This document shows positions 33,257 through 45,000 of a DNA stretch of 64,000 nt, one piece after another. Each line of letters opens with the position of its first letter. The first letter of the stretch is position 1. The translations under genes were made by a program, and so were the position numbers. Source of the stretch: Trichobilharzia szidati (lineage: Eukaryota; Platyhelminthes; Trematoda; Strigeidida; Schistosomatidae); NCBI GenBank assembly GCA_944472155.2, contig OX235272.1, positions 103,236,020 to 103,300,019 on the forward strand, in the 5' to 3' direction. A model generated the notes under the pieces. That model ran no database searches. It had not been told where the DNA came from and saw only the letters and a program-made list of their open reading frames with translations.

Positions 33257-33817
33257 ATATAACTGTTTCCTCAAATTAGTAAATACCGGTAAATTGAAAG
33301 AGTAAATAGGCAATAAGAGTAGGAAGACAATGGTATGTACTACTGATCGATCGATGCGAGTACTTGGAAAACACTCCCTCTAAGTAGTAGTGCTTCCTAG
33401 ATAGATTGAGATGAGTTAAACATTTGATGGGCACTTCTTCCGTTCAGGAGAGTATTCATCACTGATGTCTCTGAATTCGGACTACCTAACAATATGTGAC
33501 GTACTTGGCAATCATGAGAGCAAGTGAAACAGGAAGATGGTATGTACTGCTGATTGACAGAAGTAATTGCAAATCACTTACGTCAACCACTGTTAATTCA
33601 AAGAAGATGAGTGATAAAATATGTTTCTCTAGTTTGCTAAAACAGCTAATGGGAGTTGGAGTGTTTTGAAGCGATGTTGCTTTCTTAGTTAATTCAATCG
33701 TGGTGCATCGACTGAGATGGCTAGGACATATGTTACGCGCGCAAAGTTATCGTCTTTCTCGTTGAGAAGTGCTGGGTGACTTAGGACAAGGTTGGAGAAG
33801 AGTTAGGGTTGATCAAT
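33082..33817. repeat. Palindrome spacer with (AT)n tract and LINE relic
   Basis: The 736 bp between the arms is not symmetrical. It contains an (AT)n run at about 33219-33253 and a plus-strand RTE-like LINE relic at 33690-33810 (LRWLGHMLRAQSYRLSR). The rest is unassigned. Confidence 0.8.
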
Positions 33818-34553
33818 GTATAAGAAGACAACAGTTAGTTATTGTAATCACTACTTATAATTAACTAAAGGAAAGTCTTTCATCTGTTATGTCGAGGGGT
33901 AACTACACTACCTCTGTGCAAACAATGGGTAGCTGACTCCTACTCACTTACTTCTCACTTCTGAAAGACACTTAATTAAAGCATAAGGAAGTCGAAACTA
34001 TAAAAACTATCGTAACGCATAACACATAAATCAGCATATCACTCAAAATGAACCATTCAAAAAACTTACGTATTTGAAGTGGACCTTTCCTAAAACACAA
34101 CAATTATAATAACAATACAGAATTAATACTGTAGAACAAATGTAACACTAGTTCTCACATATATTTTTATTCAAACCAAAAACTTAACACCTTCACGACA
34201 CAGATAGGTAACAAGACAGTCACAGTGTTCCAAATAACTTGAACAAAAATCTCAGCATGTTCGGTAAGCCCAGTAAATCGTAGAAACAAAAGTCTATCGA
34301 AAACACTACAATGAGGATAACTTTTAACATTACCATCTCTAACAGCAGACATATTCAATACATACATAGATATGTATATATAGCAACGTTTGAACAACTT
34401 ATCATTCGTGTGCTTTATTTCACAATCATTCGATGTTATTCTGCAACGACGCTCTTCCTCTGTTCAAATTTATACATCGGAATTCGAGTATGAATACAAT
34501 TTTACTTAAAAACAACAAGTCCACATCCATTATCATAGGGAAAATCAAAACCA

Positions 34554-35779
34554 AGCAACAACAATAACATACCTTGCGACCAGATGAATTCTCTAAACCT
34601 GTAGTCGACACCATATCCAGAGTTAAAGAGCTATAATCTACTGTCCTAGGCCTCTTGCAAGCTCTCTCCGAATCACCGTAAGAGGAGGAAGAGGAGTACG
34701 ACTCTTCAGGTCGCTTCGTAACTTCCTAACTTCCGGCACACTCGTGTTGTGATCTCGCTCCCAAGCAGTGCCAGTTGAGAACCTTTGTGGATGTAAAGTA
34801 GGTCACCAGGGTTCATCTCAAAGGGTGAAGGTAAAATATCTCTATTTTGACCTGCCATCCCTTCTTCTGTACTCCTTGAAATTCGCACTTTGTGTTTGCC
34901 TTCTTCCCAGTCAGAGAATGCACCTGGGCAATATGACCAAAACGTCGGCTAAATGGGTAATTTTGATCGGTAAATAGATGCGCAAAAGATGGTGTAAATA
35001 CTACATAATTTACCCGCTTTGCTCATATTGGCCACCTTTTCCCTGTTATCCCATGTCCCGAAAAATTTTATTGTCCCACTTTTTCCCAGTTTACCCGCCT
35101 TTTCAACGAACACTTAACCCACTTTACCAATGTCATTTTCTAAAGTAGCCTACTTATTCTCACTTCACCCATGTTGCAACCGAAAACAGCCACCTATTCC
35201 CACTTTGCCAAAATCTGAACGGAAGACTGCCCGCATCCTCACTCACATATCTCAGGTCCCAAAAAATATTCACCGACAATTGTTGTAGAATGAACACACA
35301 TCCACATGCAATCGACTCACGGTGAATCCAGTGAACTCTGACGGAAACAAATAAACTGTAGCGTAGCAGAGACAACCAAAATTTTCTTGTAACGCATTCA
35401 AAAGAGAAAAGATACGCCGTACGAATGTCTGGGGATTATTGAAGAGTATTCCACCATTTCTAGCATAATGACTGAATACAACTTCGGAGAAAGCTCTTTC
35501 CCCTCGTGGATACATGTTTTCCTGTGATGTTTGTGTTCCGCTATCAAGTAGATCCACATGTTCCCCGTAGAGGAGTAGGAGCTACTCCATTTCACTTCAA
35601 ACAATTCAGATGAGGTTAACCAAACATCATCTTTATATTTGGATTGCTTGTCTCGTTTCACATGCAGTGGAGATTTTCCATAATTTTCTCTGATAAAGTT
35701 CTCCAAGTTCGTTGGTGTAAACAAGCCTGGAAGCCATTCTTTCCCATATTAAAAAGCATTTAAAAACCTGACACTGGTA
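34554..35779 (-). pseudogene. RIOX-family gene fragments (right arm)
   Basis: Mirror copy of 31120-32345 with the same frameshift layout. Both copies share the same breaks, so decay came before the duplication or has been homogenised since. Confidence 0.65.
34573..34725 (-). other. Exon-like block of 51 codons (right arm)
   Basis: Mirror of 32174-32326, with the same open frame and splice-like borders. Confidence 0.4.
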
Positions 35780-35894
35780 GGCTGTTTACGGATGTTATCA
35801 ACTGCTCAGTATGAAGGGGAGGAATATACAGTGACAAAGAAGTATCAACTGTAATACCAGATTGAGGAGACTGTTTAGCCTGCTTTCTTAGGGT

Positions 35895-38800
35895 TTATCT
35901 GGAACCGTTGAGTTTGCTGTCGACGTCTGTTGCTTCGTCTGCTTTGTCAGGAGTTGTCTGAGCTGCGTAATTTTGCTTTTCGGTTTTGTGGGTTGTAGGT
36001 AAGTTAAAGGTGTCTAAGAGTATATCCAGAGTCAAAGTTAACTTTGTACTCGTTGGGATATCTGAGCCTCTTGGACGCAACTGATTGTAATGACGGGTCC
36101 AAAAATCACTACCAACTTTCACGTCGTACGTAACTCGACCACGTCGTGCTGCAATGTAACCTTTATTGCAAGGTTTATGCCCTGCTCGATAGTCGCGGAC
36201 ATAGACAGCGTCACCAACATCAAATTTTTTTCTCATTTCGAACTGATGCGTCGGCACGTTTGGGTGCCGGTGGTAACTTGGAGTTGTGAATCGTTCTTAG
36301 TTTGCGTCCTTAAGGAATTTCTGCTGGCGATTGTTTGTTTGGTGTTGACTCATTCGCCATTGTGCGATATATCATCAAAAATCTCTGGACGATGTCAAGT
36401 GGTGTTCCCTCTCCATCTGCTTTAGTAAAGATCTTTTCGAAGTGTCGACAAAACGTTCTGCTTGACCCTTCGATTGGGGATGATACGGCGGTGAGAACAT
36501 GTGCTTGATAGCAATTTGACTTGACTGCATTATTGCAGAAATTGGTCAAACGTGAACTGTGAACCGTCGTGTGTAATTATTGTTTCTGGCAGACCATGAT
36601 GGGAGAATATGTTAGTCAGAGCTTTGAGAGTCTGCGACGTTGTCGGTGGAACGATTGGTGTATGACTTCTGGCCATTTCGAGAAAGCATCTACCACCACT
36701 AAATAAGATACACCATTTATAGGGCCAGCAAAATCAATATGAATTCGGGACCAAGGTTGGTCTGCTGGTGGCCACGGTATAGGCGGTAGTTGATGAGGTA
36801 GTCTTGCCGTTTGCTGCTGACACTTTGACCATCGTTGAACAAAATCGATGATATGCTTATCCGTATTAGGCCAGTATGCGAAACTTCGAGCAATAGACTT
36901 CATGAGCTGAACACCAGACTGTCCCATGTGAAACTGTTTTAGGAGTTTATTTCGTGGTACTTCAGGTATCACTACGCGCTCTCCAAATATTTAGCAAACC
37001 TGTACAACACATAATGAGCCGCGACGGGCAAATAGGCGTTTCAGGTCTCCCCTATATTGACTCTTTGGCCAAATAACTACTGGACGCATACTGTGTGGCA
37101 TATTGTGTAAGGTGGCATCAGTGCTTATAACTCGCTGGATTTCTGCAGAAGTTGCTCGTAGTGATCGAACAGCATTGTCTATGAGGTGAACTACCTAGTC
37201 TTTCGCTACAATTACCATATCTTCACTTGATGCAGGATAGTCGCTAATTAAACGAGGTAGAGCGTCAGCTTGACCAAATTCGCTAGTTCGATTGCACTTA
37301 ATATCAAAATCGTATCCAATTAAGATTATATTGCCCTGCATTGTAGTCAGTTAGCTGCATGTGTAGGGATACCGAATTTAGATCCGAAAATGGAAAGCAA
37401 TGGTTTATGATCTGTTAGCAAAGTGAATCGACGGCCGTAGATCATTTTATGGAGACGTCTTACAGCGAAGACTAAAGTTAAGGCTTCTTTTTCAATTTGT
37501 CCATATTTCTTCTCTGCAGAAGTTAGTGTTCAAGATGCGTGCATAATCGCCTTTTGTGGACCACCTGGAGAGACATGTGGAAATGACAGCTCCCACTCGG
37601 CTTGCTGAAGCGTCTGCTGCAACTATAATTGTAGGTTTTGGATTGTAATGTGTCAAAAGCAATTTAGACGTTAACATAGACTTCAACTTTTCGAAAGCTG
37701 CTCTGCAAGCTCCGAACCATTTCCGGATTGCATTCTTCTCTAGTAGGCGATTGAGCGGATGTCGAACACTACATTATGCAGAGCATGGAGAAATGTGGAG
37801 TAGTAGGTAATTAATCCCAAGAAGGAGGGTAAAGAAGGCACATATCTGTAGGTGCAAGCATCTGTCTTATAGCACGTATATTGTCAGGATCCGGATGTCT
37901 ACCCGATGCATCGAATATAAATCCAAGGTATTTAACAGATCTCAAGGAGAACTGACACTTCTCTGAACGCAGTCGTAATCCATTATCCTGCATACGTGAC
38001 AAGACAGCTTCTGTTCTGCTGTAAAGTTCGCCTGGAGAATTCGCTACCACCAAGACATCGTCAAGATTGGCGGCGACACTCGGAATACCAGCCAGCATGG
38101 TATCCATCAGCTGTTGGAAAATAGCTGGAGCAGTTTTAACTCAGAAAGGTAATCCGTTGTGTTGAAACAGACCACGACGTGTGTTAACAGCGAGGAGATC
38201 GTGACATTCTCGAGCTACTTCAATCTGTAGATATGCGTCGGCAAGATCCAGTTTTGCAAGATAAGACCCACCATTTAAAACGGTGAATAAATCATCCGAG
38301 CTAGGCAGAGGATAGTGGTGCTGTTCTAGTGCAGCAGCATTCAACCCAGTAGAATAATCAACACAAGTACATAGGGACGAGTTTACTTTGTTGACAACTA
38401 CGATGGGTATACTGCCCATGCCGAGCACATAACTAGTGCTCATACACCTTGCTGTTGTAATCTCTCCAATTCTTCGTCAACTTTTGCTACGGATGCATAT
38501 GGAACTGGCTCTCTTTGGGCGAAAAACTGGTTTGGCATCTGGTTGGTAGTACTCGAAAGACAGCCTGCATCATCGTGGTGCAGTGGTCTCAACCAGGTTG
38601 AAAAAGAGGTGCAAATAGTTTGCATAAATCAGAAAACGAATTACCTGAATTTTGATGTTTGTTGACTGCATCGCACACAGAATTAAGTGGAACAACATGG
38701 TCAGCCAGTTGCAGACGGTCGAACTAATCGACTCCCAAAAGATTTAAATCATTCTGGGTGACGCAACCAATCCCGGTGAATTTGATATTATTATGGAAAG

Positions 38801-39119
38801 ACACACTGCATTGAAGTTCACCAGTTAGTTGAAGGCGTCCGTCACATGGGCTGACAGCAGTTTGCGAATTGTTTGTAGTAGGTGGTGGTGATCTGGTGAT
38901 ATCATCTCAAAGTTTCTCTGATATGACAGTAATGTCAGAGGCGGTATCTAACTGCAGTCGTGTGTCTGTAGATCAATAGATTTCCGTATACCTGGTGTTG
39001 TGACTTGACAGGTTACCCGGAGACACATTGACCTTCTAGGAGATTTAGGACTCACTGTAGATCGAGATTTCGTTGGATTTTGGTAGCTGTGTTTGTGTGG
39101 CTGACAAAATCCGTCTGTC
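35895..39119 (-). pseudogene. Gypsy-type pol remnant (right arm)
   Basis: Mirror of 27780-31004. It has the same protease, RT, RNase H and integrase blocks and the same stops. The one RT difference seen is LLAVNTRRGL here against LLAVNTHRGL on the left. Confidence 0.85.
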
Positions 39120-39128
39120 TCCATAACC

Positions 39129-40086
39129 GATTACATTACACTTGCGTCAACGACGATGTCTGTACGAGCAGAACCCCATAAAATGCCACTCTCCACAGTG
39201 CCAGCATGGTAGTGGTGGGGTCTTCTTTGAAATATTTTCTGAGGTTGAACTAGTAAGCACATGTAGCTTTAGGCGAAACATTAGGAACAGGGTGGGTGAG
39301 GACTGAATGGTGACGAGCGAGTCATGCTCTGTGTCATGATGCATGGATGTCAGAGCTTCTCGAAGTTGTCGATTCGACCAGGTGTGTATCCTTCTGCAAA
39401 TTAATCAATCAACCGTTGACATTCCTCAGCTATAACATGTAAAGTTAACTTGGAATTTTGTTCTAGCTGATTGACCAGTCGTGTTTGGATATCTGTGAAA
39501 CGGGGAGACTGAAGACTGCACATGGGAATCGGGGCTTGGAACTGATCGATCATCTGTTAAGGACCTGAGTGGAAATCTCTCGCATTCTCTGTTGACTGTT
39601 GCAATATGATTGGGGAAATCACCATTTTCATTCATCGTCAGTATGAGGTAACAATATCAATCGTATGGTGAATAGTGAAGAGTGGTCTCCAAGGTGCTCA
39701 CTGAGCAGGAGCTTTATTGTATCGTCGAAACACTTGTGGCGCGTGGTTGTTTTTTGAGGTAGAATCACATTGCAATATCTTTCATATTCAGCAGGAGCCA
39801 TTTTACGCAGTAACAATCGTAACCTCCAACCATCGTCCTGTGAGGCGAGGTGAGTTCTGAATAAGTCTTCATGGCAGTGATACCATGTGTCGAAAGTGAC
39901 ATTTGCGTCTGGCTCATAATCGGACTGTATGATACTATTCTCGATTCCATCGTCAATAGATGGTGCCCGAGGGTGTGAGTCGAACTGCTTGACAGTGAAA
40001 GTGAACCAGTCTGCTTGGTTGGTGATGAGCATTAACATCAATTTGATTGGTTGCTCAAATGATAATTCCAATTTTGTAGGTAACAT
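39129..40086 (-). pseudogene. Gypsy-type gag remnant (right arm)
   Basis: Mirror of 26813-27770, with a few substitutions in the first 150 codons. Same frameshifts and zinc-knuckle remnant. Confidence 0.7.
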
Positions 40087-40116
40087 AGTTCTTCCGTCAC
40101 GAATATGTATGTTATG

Positions 40117-40579
40117 GAGTGACCGAGTGTAAATAGATGACTAACGATATGCAACAGACGATGGCGGGACGACTGATATTGTGCTTAGTAGTTGTTCAAC
40201 TTCCCTGACTCGAAGAGTGAATTTAGGAAACCCACACACGTCATTGACGAAGGATACGTGTATTATTATTATTATTACTGGAGCAGTGAAAATTAACTAT
40301 CACACAAGAGTGTCAATCAATTGAACAGTACAGTACAATTGTACAATAGTATAAGCAAATAACTGACAACATATATGAAGCAATAAGATAGATTGAGTGG
40401 TTTTTCTTACCCACCCCACCTCCACCCCAACTGTATTCTGATTGGCTGCATTGTCATGTGACAAAGGTCATATATTGTTATTTAGTTGGTAGACTGCAAT
40501 ATAGATTGTCAGTCACCAATGTCTAACGATCAATAGACGTGTATAGCAAACCATATCAGATTGGCAAACAAAGCAGATA
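40117..40579 (-). repeat. Outer right homology (uninterrupted retroelement leader)
   Basis: Pairs with 24985-25328 plus 26665-26782 at lower identity than the arms. An (ATT)n tract is at 40261-40276. It carries no LINE at the point where the left side has one. Confidence 0.8.
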
Positions 40580-40929
40580 TTGTGGTGAGAGCTGTCTGTG
40601 TGCTAGCCAAATTGGTAAACAGCTATTTACGCCAATGTTTACTTCCCAAATCGGGATCATGAGAAAAGAACAAGAACAAAACCTAACCTTGAGGAACTCA
40701 CCAACCAATCACAGAGGACTTAATGTGTGCAAATTCGATTCGCAGATATATGGTCTGAGTTTTTAAGAAACACGGCCACAAAGAGACGACAGAATAACCT
40801 TCAGCAAGAAAACAAGCAATCAGCAAGCTATGCTTCTCTGCTAACAATAACGAATAATAATTTACATAAATATCTCTTGATTTTCACAATAAACTTTGTG
40901 TTACCTTGCCCTTATCCTCTGTCGTCACA
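40580..40929 (-). repeat. 5' LTR of the right-hand Gypsy element
   Basis: On the minus strand it runs from TGTGACGACAGAGGATAAGG to CTCTCACCACA, about 350 bp. It is homologous to the solo LTRs at 5889 and 43737. It sits upstream of leader and gag in the correct orientation. Confidence 0.75.
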
Positions 40930-40974
40930 ATATCACGTGACTTCACGCGCTTAAGCCAATCATCAGCCAGCCTT

Positions 40975-41495
40975 CCACGTCGATACATTATAGGAAATTG
41001 CAAAAGGATTATGAATGGTTATCTCTCATCTTTAATCAGTGCAACATCTAGAGAAATATATGCTAAAGAAGATTCAAATTTTTAACACAAATGTCAAACC
41101 GGCCAGTCAGTTCTTTTATATGAGTCAGAAACTTCGAGTGGCGCGTCACGTAAGGCATTCCCAGCACAGTACTGCAGACTTTTATTCACAAATGCCTCCG
41201 CTGACTCTAAAACTGAATACCAAATGACCGGCAACAAACCAACCAAGAGCAGATGGCATAACAAATATATATGCAGAAGAGGATGGAGATGGATGGGGGC
41301 ATACGTTGAGGATGCCATTGAATGACATCATCTCGCACAATCCCCGCCATCGGTCAAGTGGAACCCTATTGGGAAGCGACGAGTTAGACGTCAGTGCGAG
41401 GGTGACACGGAGGAGATGAGAGATTATGGGCAATCTCATAGGGTTAACCAGCTGAATAGGACAGCAGAGAATAAAACAAAGGGAATAATATTAAT
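40975..41495 (+). mobile_element. RTE-like LINE (second subfamily), 3' fragment
   Basis: Plus-strand KKIQIFNTNVKPASQFFYMS matches KIRIFNTNVKSVLLYGSET of the 25329 copy. CRRGWRWMGAYVEDAIE and the blocks after it match the C-terminus. It ends in a (TAA)n tail at 41486-41508. Confidence 0.7.
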
Positions 41496-41699
41496 AATAA
41501 TAATAATAGTTCAAAAATGTACTGTATGCAATTCATCACAAACTGTTATTTTGGTGTGCATTACAACAAATTTTCTATCAAAGACAATGAATAGATAGAT
41601 GCACACAAGCTACCACTACTCTGATATCTTTGGCGTTTCTTTCATCCTTGTGTTGGATAGTTTCATGATTCGTACAAAAAAGACGGGAAAAGAAGAAAC

Positions 41700-41740
41700 A
41701 GACACAGAATACACACGCACACACACACACACACAATAGA
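41700..41740. repeat. (CA)n microsatellite
   Basis: ACACGCACACACACACAC run just beyond the 3' end of MRPS22. Confidence 0.85.
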
Positions 41741-41769
41741 GGAAAAGATGAGAAACTGTTTCGTTAAAT

Positions 41770-41778
41770 GCTTTATTT
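41770..41778 (-). terminator. Likely MRPS22 poly(A) signal
   Basis: AATAAA on the minus strand (TTTATT at 41771-41776), about 115 bases past the MRPS22 stop. Its position suits 3'-end formation. Confidence 0.5.
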
Positions 41779-41888
41779 AACTTGAAGTACAAAATTGATT
41801 CGTTTATTTTTGTCCTTCATCACCATCACCATCATCATCATCATGGATAACAACAAAACTAATATCTATACAAAGCATACTGGGAATT

Positions 41889-42002
41889 TTAAGATTCCTG
41901 ACAGATTTCTTCTCCGACAGCACAACTTTCACGAACTTGTTGGAGGCAGTCATAGAGTATGGATTGTTTATTCTCACCCAATGGTTCTACTTTGATGAAA
42001 AG
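41889..42002 (-). CDS. MRPS22: MRPS22 exon 5 (last)
   Basis: 114 nt including the TAA stop. It follows a strong pyrimidine-rich acceptor (ttctttttcttaatttag|CTTTTC), phase 0. Codes LFIKVEPLGENKQSILYDCL, then QQVRESCAVGEEICQES. It resembles the family's C-terminal helix, but the exon is short and 9.1 kb from exon 4. Confidence 0.7.
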   Translation of the reverse strand, partial: LFIKVEPLGENKQSILYDCLQQVRESCAVGEEICQES

Positions 42003-45000
42003 CTAAATTAAGAAAAAGAAAAAGTGACGAAAAATAACAAGTAGAAAAATCATCATACCGAAATACACACCTGCCTACCTACCTACCTACCTACTCAGAA
42101 TCAATGAATTGGCAACAAAGCCAAACCTATACACAGAGTCATGCAAATCAACATTTCTGTCATGCATTGTTAGAAAGAGAAAATGACTCACCTTTTAACC
42201 ATTTCATTTAAAAAATAATTGATAAATGACAGGATTCTATTCATACAAAACAAAAGGAAATGTCATAGTGGGATAACTTTGCATCTCTCATAGAAAGACA
42301 GTAATTTGAGGGAGGTATATGCCCCAACCTTTGCCTCTTTTTCTAGGCGTAAAGACCACTGGACCAGTCAACTAGGCAAGGTTACAGTCGACTGGACACT
42401 AGTTGGCAGTAGCTAGTGTAATGTGTCTAGTCCTTTATTAATATATGCGTAAAACTTCGTACTCAGGTGTTGAATCATTCCTATTACACGTATTTGCAGT
42501 TGATTCGATAAACAGAGCTTTCGTTATCAATCTCTCCCTCTACCCTGTTAGTTGTATTAGATTTTAAAACTGTCATCTTATCCCATCCAGCCTATTGGTA
42601 TGGTTGTGTGTAATTGCATGTGGTGTAGTGCTATAACTGAACTATTCTCCAGATTTCTTATCTTATTATGAGGGTCACCTAATCTAGCTTTTGCTGCTAG
42701 GTTTTTGTGCTCCGCTAGTCTAACGGACTGACTGCGCTCTACTACTTTGACCTATGTGTATATTTGACCTTATAATCAGCGAAGGCAGTGTATTAAACAA
42801 AGTAAAGTGTTTTTTAATTGGTTCGACGGGATTGATCCTTTAACCGACAAAGTTTGTTTCTAATTGAGTTTGTGGGCAGTTTGAATGCCAACCACTTTTA
42901 TTCCTGCCTGCCTTGTTAAGAATTCTGCGTAAGGTTTCCGAGGTTCTTCCCTTTTATGGAATTACTATTTATGATTTAGATTCCTTATTCTTGGTGTTGT
43001 CATTAGCTTGCGCATGTTTGACATGCATGTCGTCATTAATATTATTATTATCAATACTATCATTATTTCTTTTATTTTACATTCCCCCACATACTTTCTG
43101 ACTAATTTATCAGGGTAATTAATATGATTGTGAACAATAAATTTTGTTCGAGACGTCATCCAGCAAATAATAATAATGTTTCACTCACTGTGTGATATAT
43201 CTAGTAAACAAACTAATATGTCTAATCCTTTGTTTGGTGTGGACTGAATTCTATAGCTGTCAGGTTTGCAATGCGGCCACCATGGCACTCGGTGACTCGC
43301 CATCATGGAGCACTTTGAATTGTTGATATTAAATGGTTGGAGGCAATCGGCTCCGCAGGAAGCCTTGGTGACATTCTCATATGATAATTCCCATTAAATA
43401 ATCCAATCAAAAAGAAGGTAAACTCATGTGTGTGTGTGTGTACTTAATAACATTACACTAAACTGTTTTGATTACTTTGTAAGCACATTCTGGCCAGGTT
43501 AAACTTTAAGCACCAGTAAGTGACCAATGTGGTGTGACCACACCAATGACCTTGAAAAGCTCAGTGAGCAAGTTAGTGAAACCTTCGTAAATAATATTGT
43601 AGTAGTCATGAATAAAATATGCTTAATGAAATGTTATGTTACTCAATGGAATAACTGGCAAATTTCAGGTTAGGTTTGGGAAAGATTAAGTTAAAGTTTA
43701 GGCTAAGGACAGGTTAAGGTTAGATGGAAGTCATAGCGTAACGACAGAAGACAAAGGCCAGGCAACAGATTGTTCATTGAGGAAATCAACAGATATTTAT
43801 AGATTTTTATATACATTATTATTCGTTATTGTAAGGAGAGAGGTAACGTCTTCTGATTGGTTATTTTCCAGCTGAAAGTTATTTTGTTATCTCTTTGTGG
43901 CCATTTCTTTTTGAAGGTCAGACCATATATCTGCGAATCGTATCCACCCACGCTAAGTCTGCTGTGATTGGTTGTTGAGTTAGTCTTTGTCCTTGTTCTT
44001 TTCTCATGACCAAGATTGGGGAGGTTAACATTGGCGTAAATTACTGTCTACCAATTTGGCTAACAGACAGCTTTCACCACAATACGAACGACATTAGGGT
44101 TGGTTCAAGTTAGATTACGGTTAGTAGTTTAGGGATATTTTCATGTTAGGTTTAGGTTAGGGTTATTGCTAGGGTTAGAAGACCTAGATATAATTACATG
44201 CATAGAATGTGATTGAATTACTCTGTTGGTACTCCAATCCAAAACTGTGAGAGGTATTTTTGTCACACTTCAGAGAAAGGTATCGTATCCTGTGTGACAG
44301 TTTCATGCCTTTCGATTCACTATTTTCATGACTCTGCGTATTTTACACGCAAACATCGTCTTTATCATGTGGTTGGTGCATTTAAGGTCATTTGCCCATT
44401 GGTGCCTATTGGTGCAAAAAGTCTAACTTTGCCCACATTCCTGTTTGTTCCTCTTTATTAAGAATGTCATCCACAAAACCCGCATACAGAGTCCTTACAG
44501 TCTTCAGTTTGTAAACCAAGCGGAATAAAGAAAACAAAAGAATTCCAGTTAAAAGATATCTAAGTGTTGGTTTGCAGGGGGATTTGATTGGTTTCAGGAT
44601 TTCATAGACTGACATCCGTTAGAGGACCACTGGACATCGGATCCCAGTGACTTAATGGTCTAAAAGAGGTGCTGGGTTCGAACCTTATTGCAGGCGAACT
44701 GCAGAAGAGTTTCAAACTTGGACGACACAGCCGTCCAGTAGTCACAGCTGGTTTTTCAGTGGTCCTCTAACTGTTGTCAGTTCATGATGCAATCCTAAAA
44801 GATAATTACTTATCAATTAGATCCTCACAAATGGTTTTATACCAATAAGTTTGTCAACATTTCTTTGTTGGATATCAACACTTCAAACGGGGTGGGTGGG
44901 TGATAATTAACACAAAGAAATCAGAACTAATTAAATTATACCCTAAAATAGTTAAAATCCAAACTCAATTCATTAAAATGTTTCAACAAAACAATAAGAA

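Larger units (their letters stand above)
33818..40116 (-). repeat. Right arm of 6.3-kb near-perfect palindrome
   Basis: Mirror of 26783-33081 with the same content on the opposite strand. Differences seen include coding changes in gag (T/I, W/R, S/L) and one in RT (H/R). Confidence 0.95.

Noticed and set aside
26783..40116. Palindrome as a simple inverted-read or hairpin assembly artefact
   Set aside because: A fold-back artefact would give identical arms. Here the arms differ by substitutions, the spacer is asymmetric, the outer homology is diverged and one side carries an extra LINE. A haplotype-joining error is still possible and needs reads.
41818..41845. A CRISPR-like or regulatory repeat
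   Set aside because: It is only a (CAT)n microsatellite beside the MRPS22 stop; no spacer-repeat structure exists anywhere in the window.
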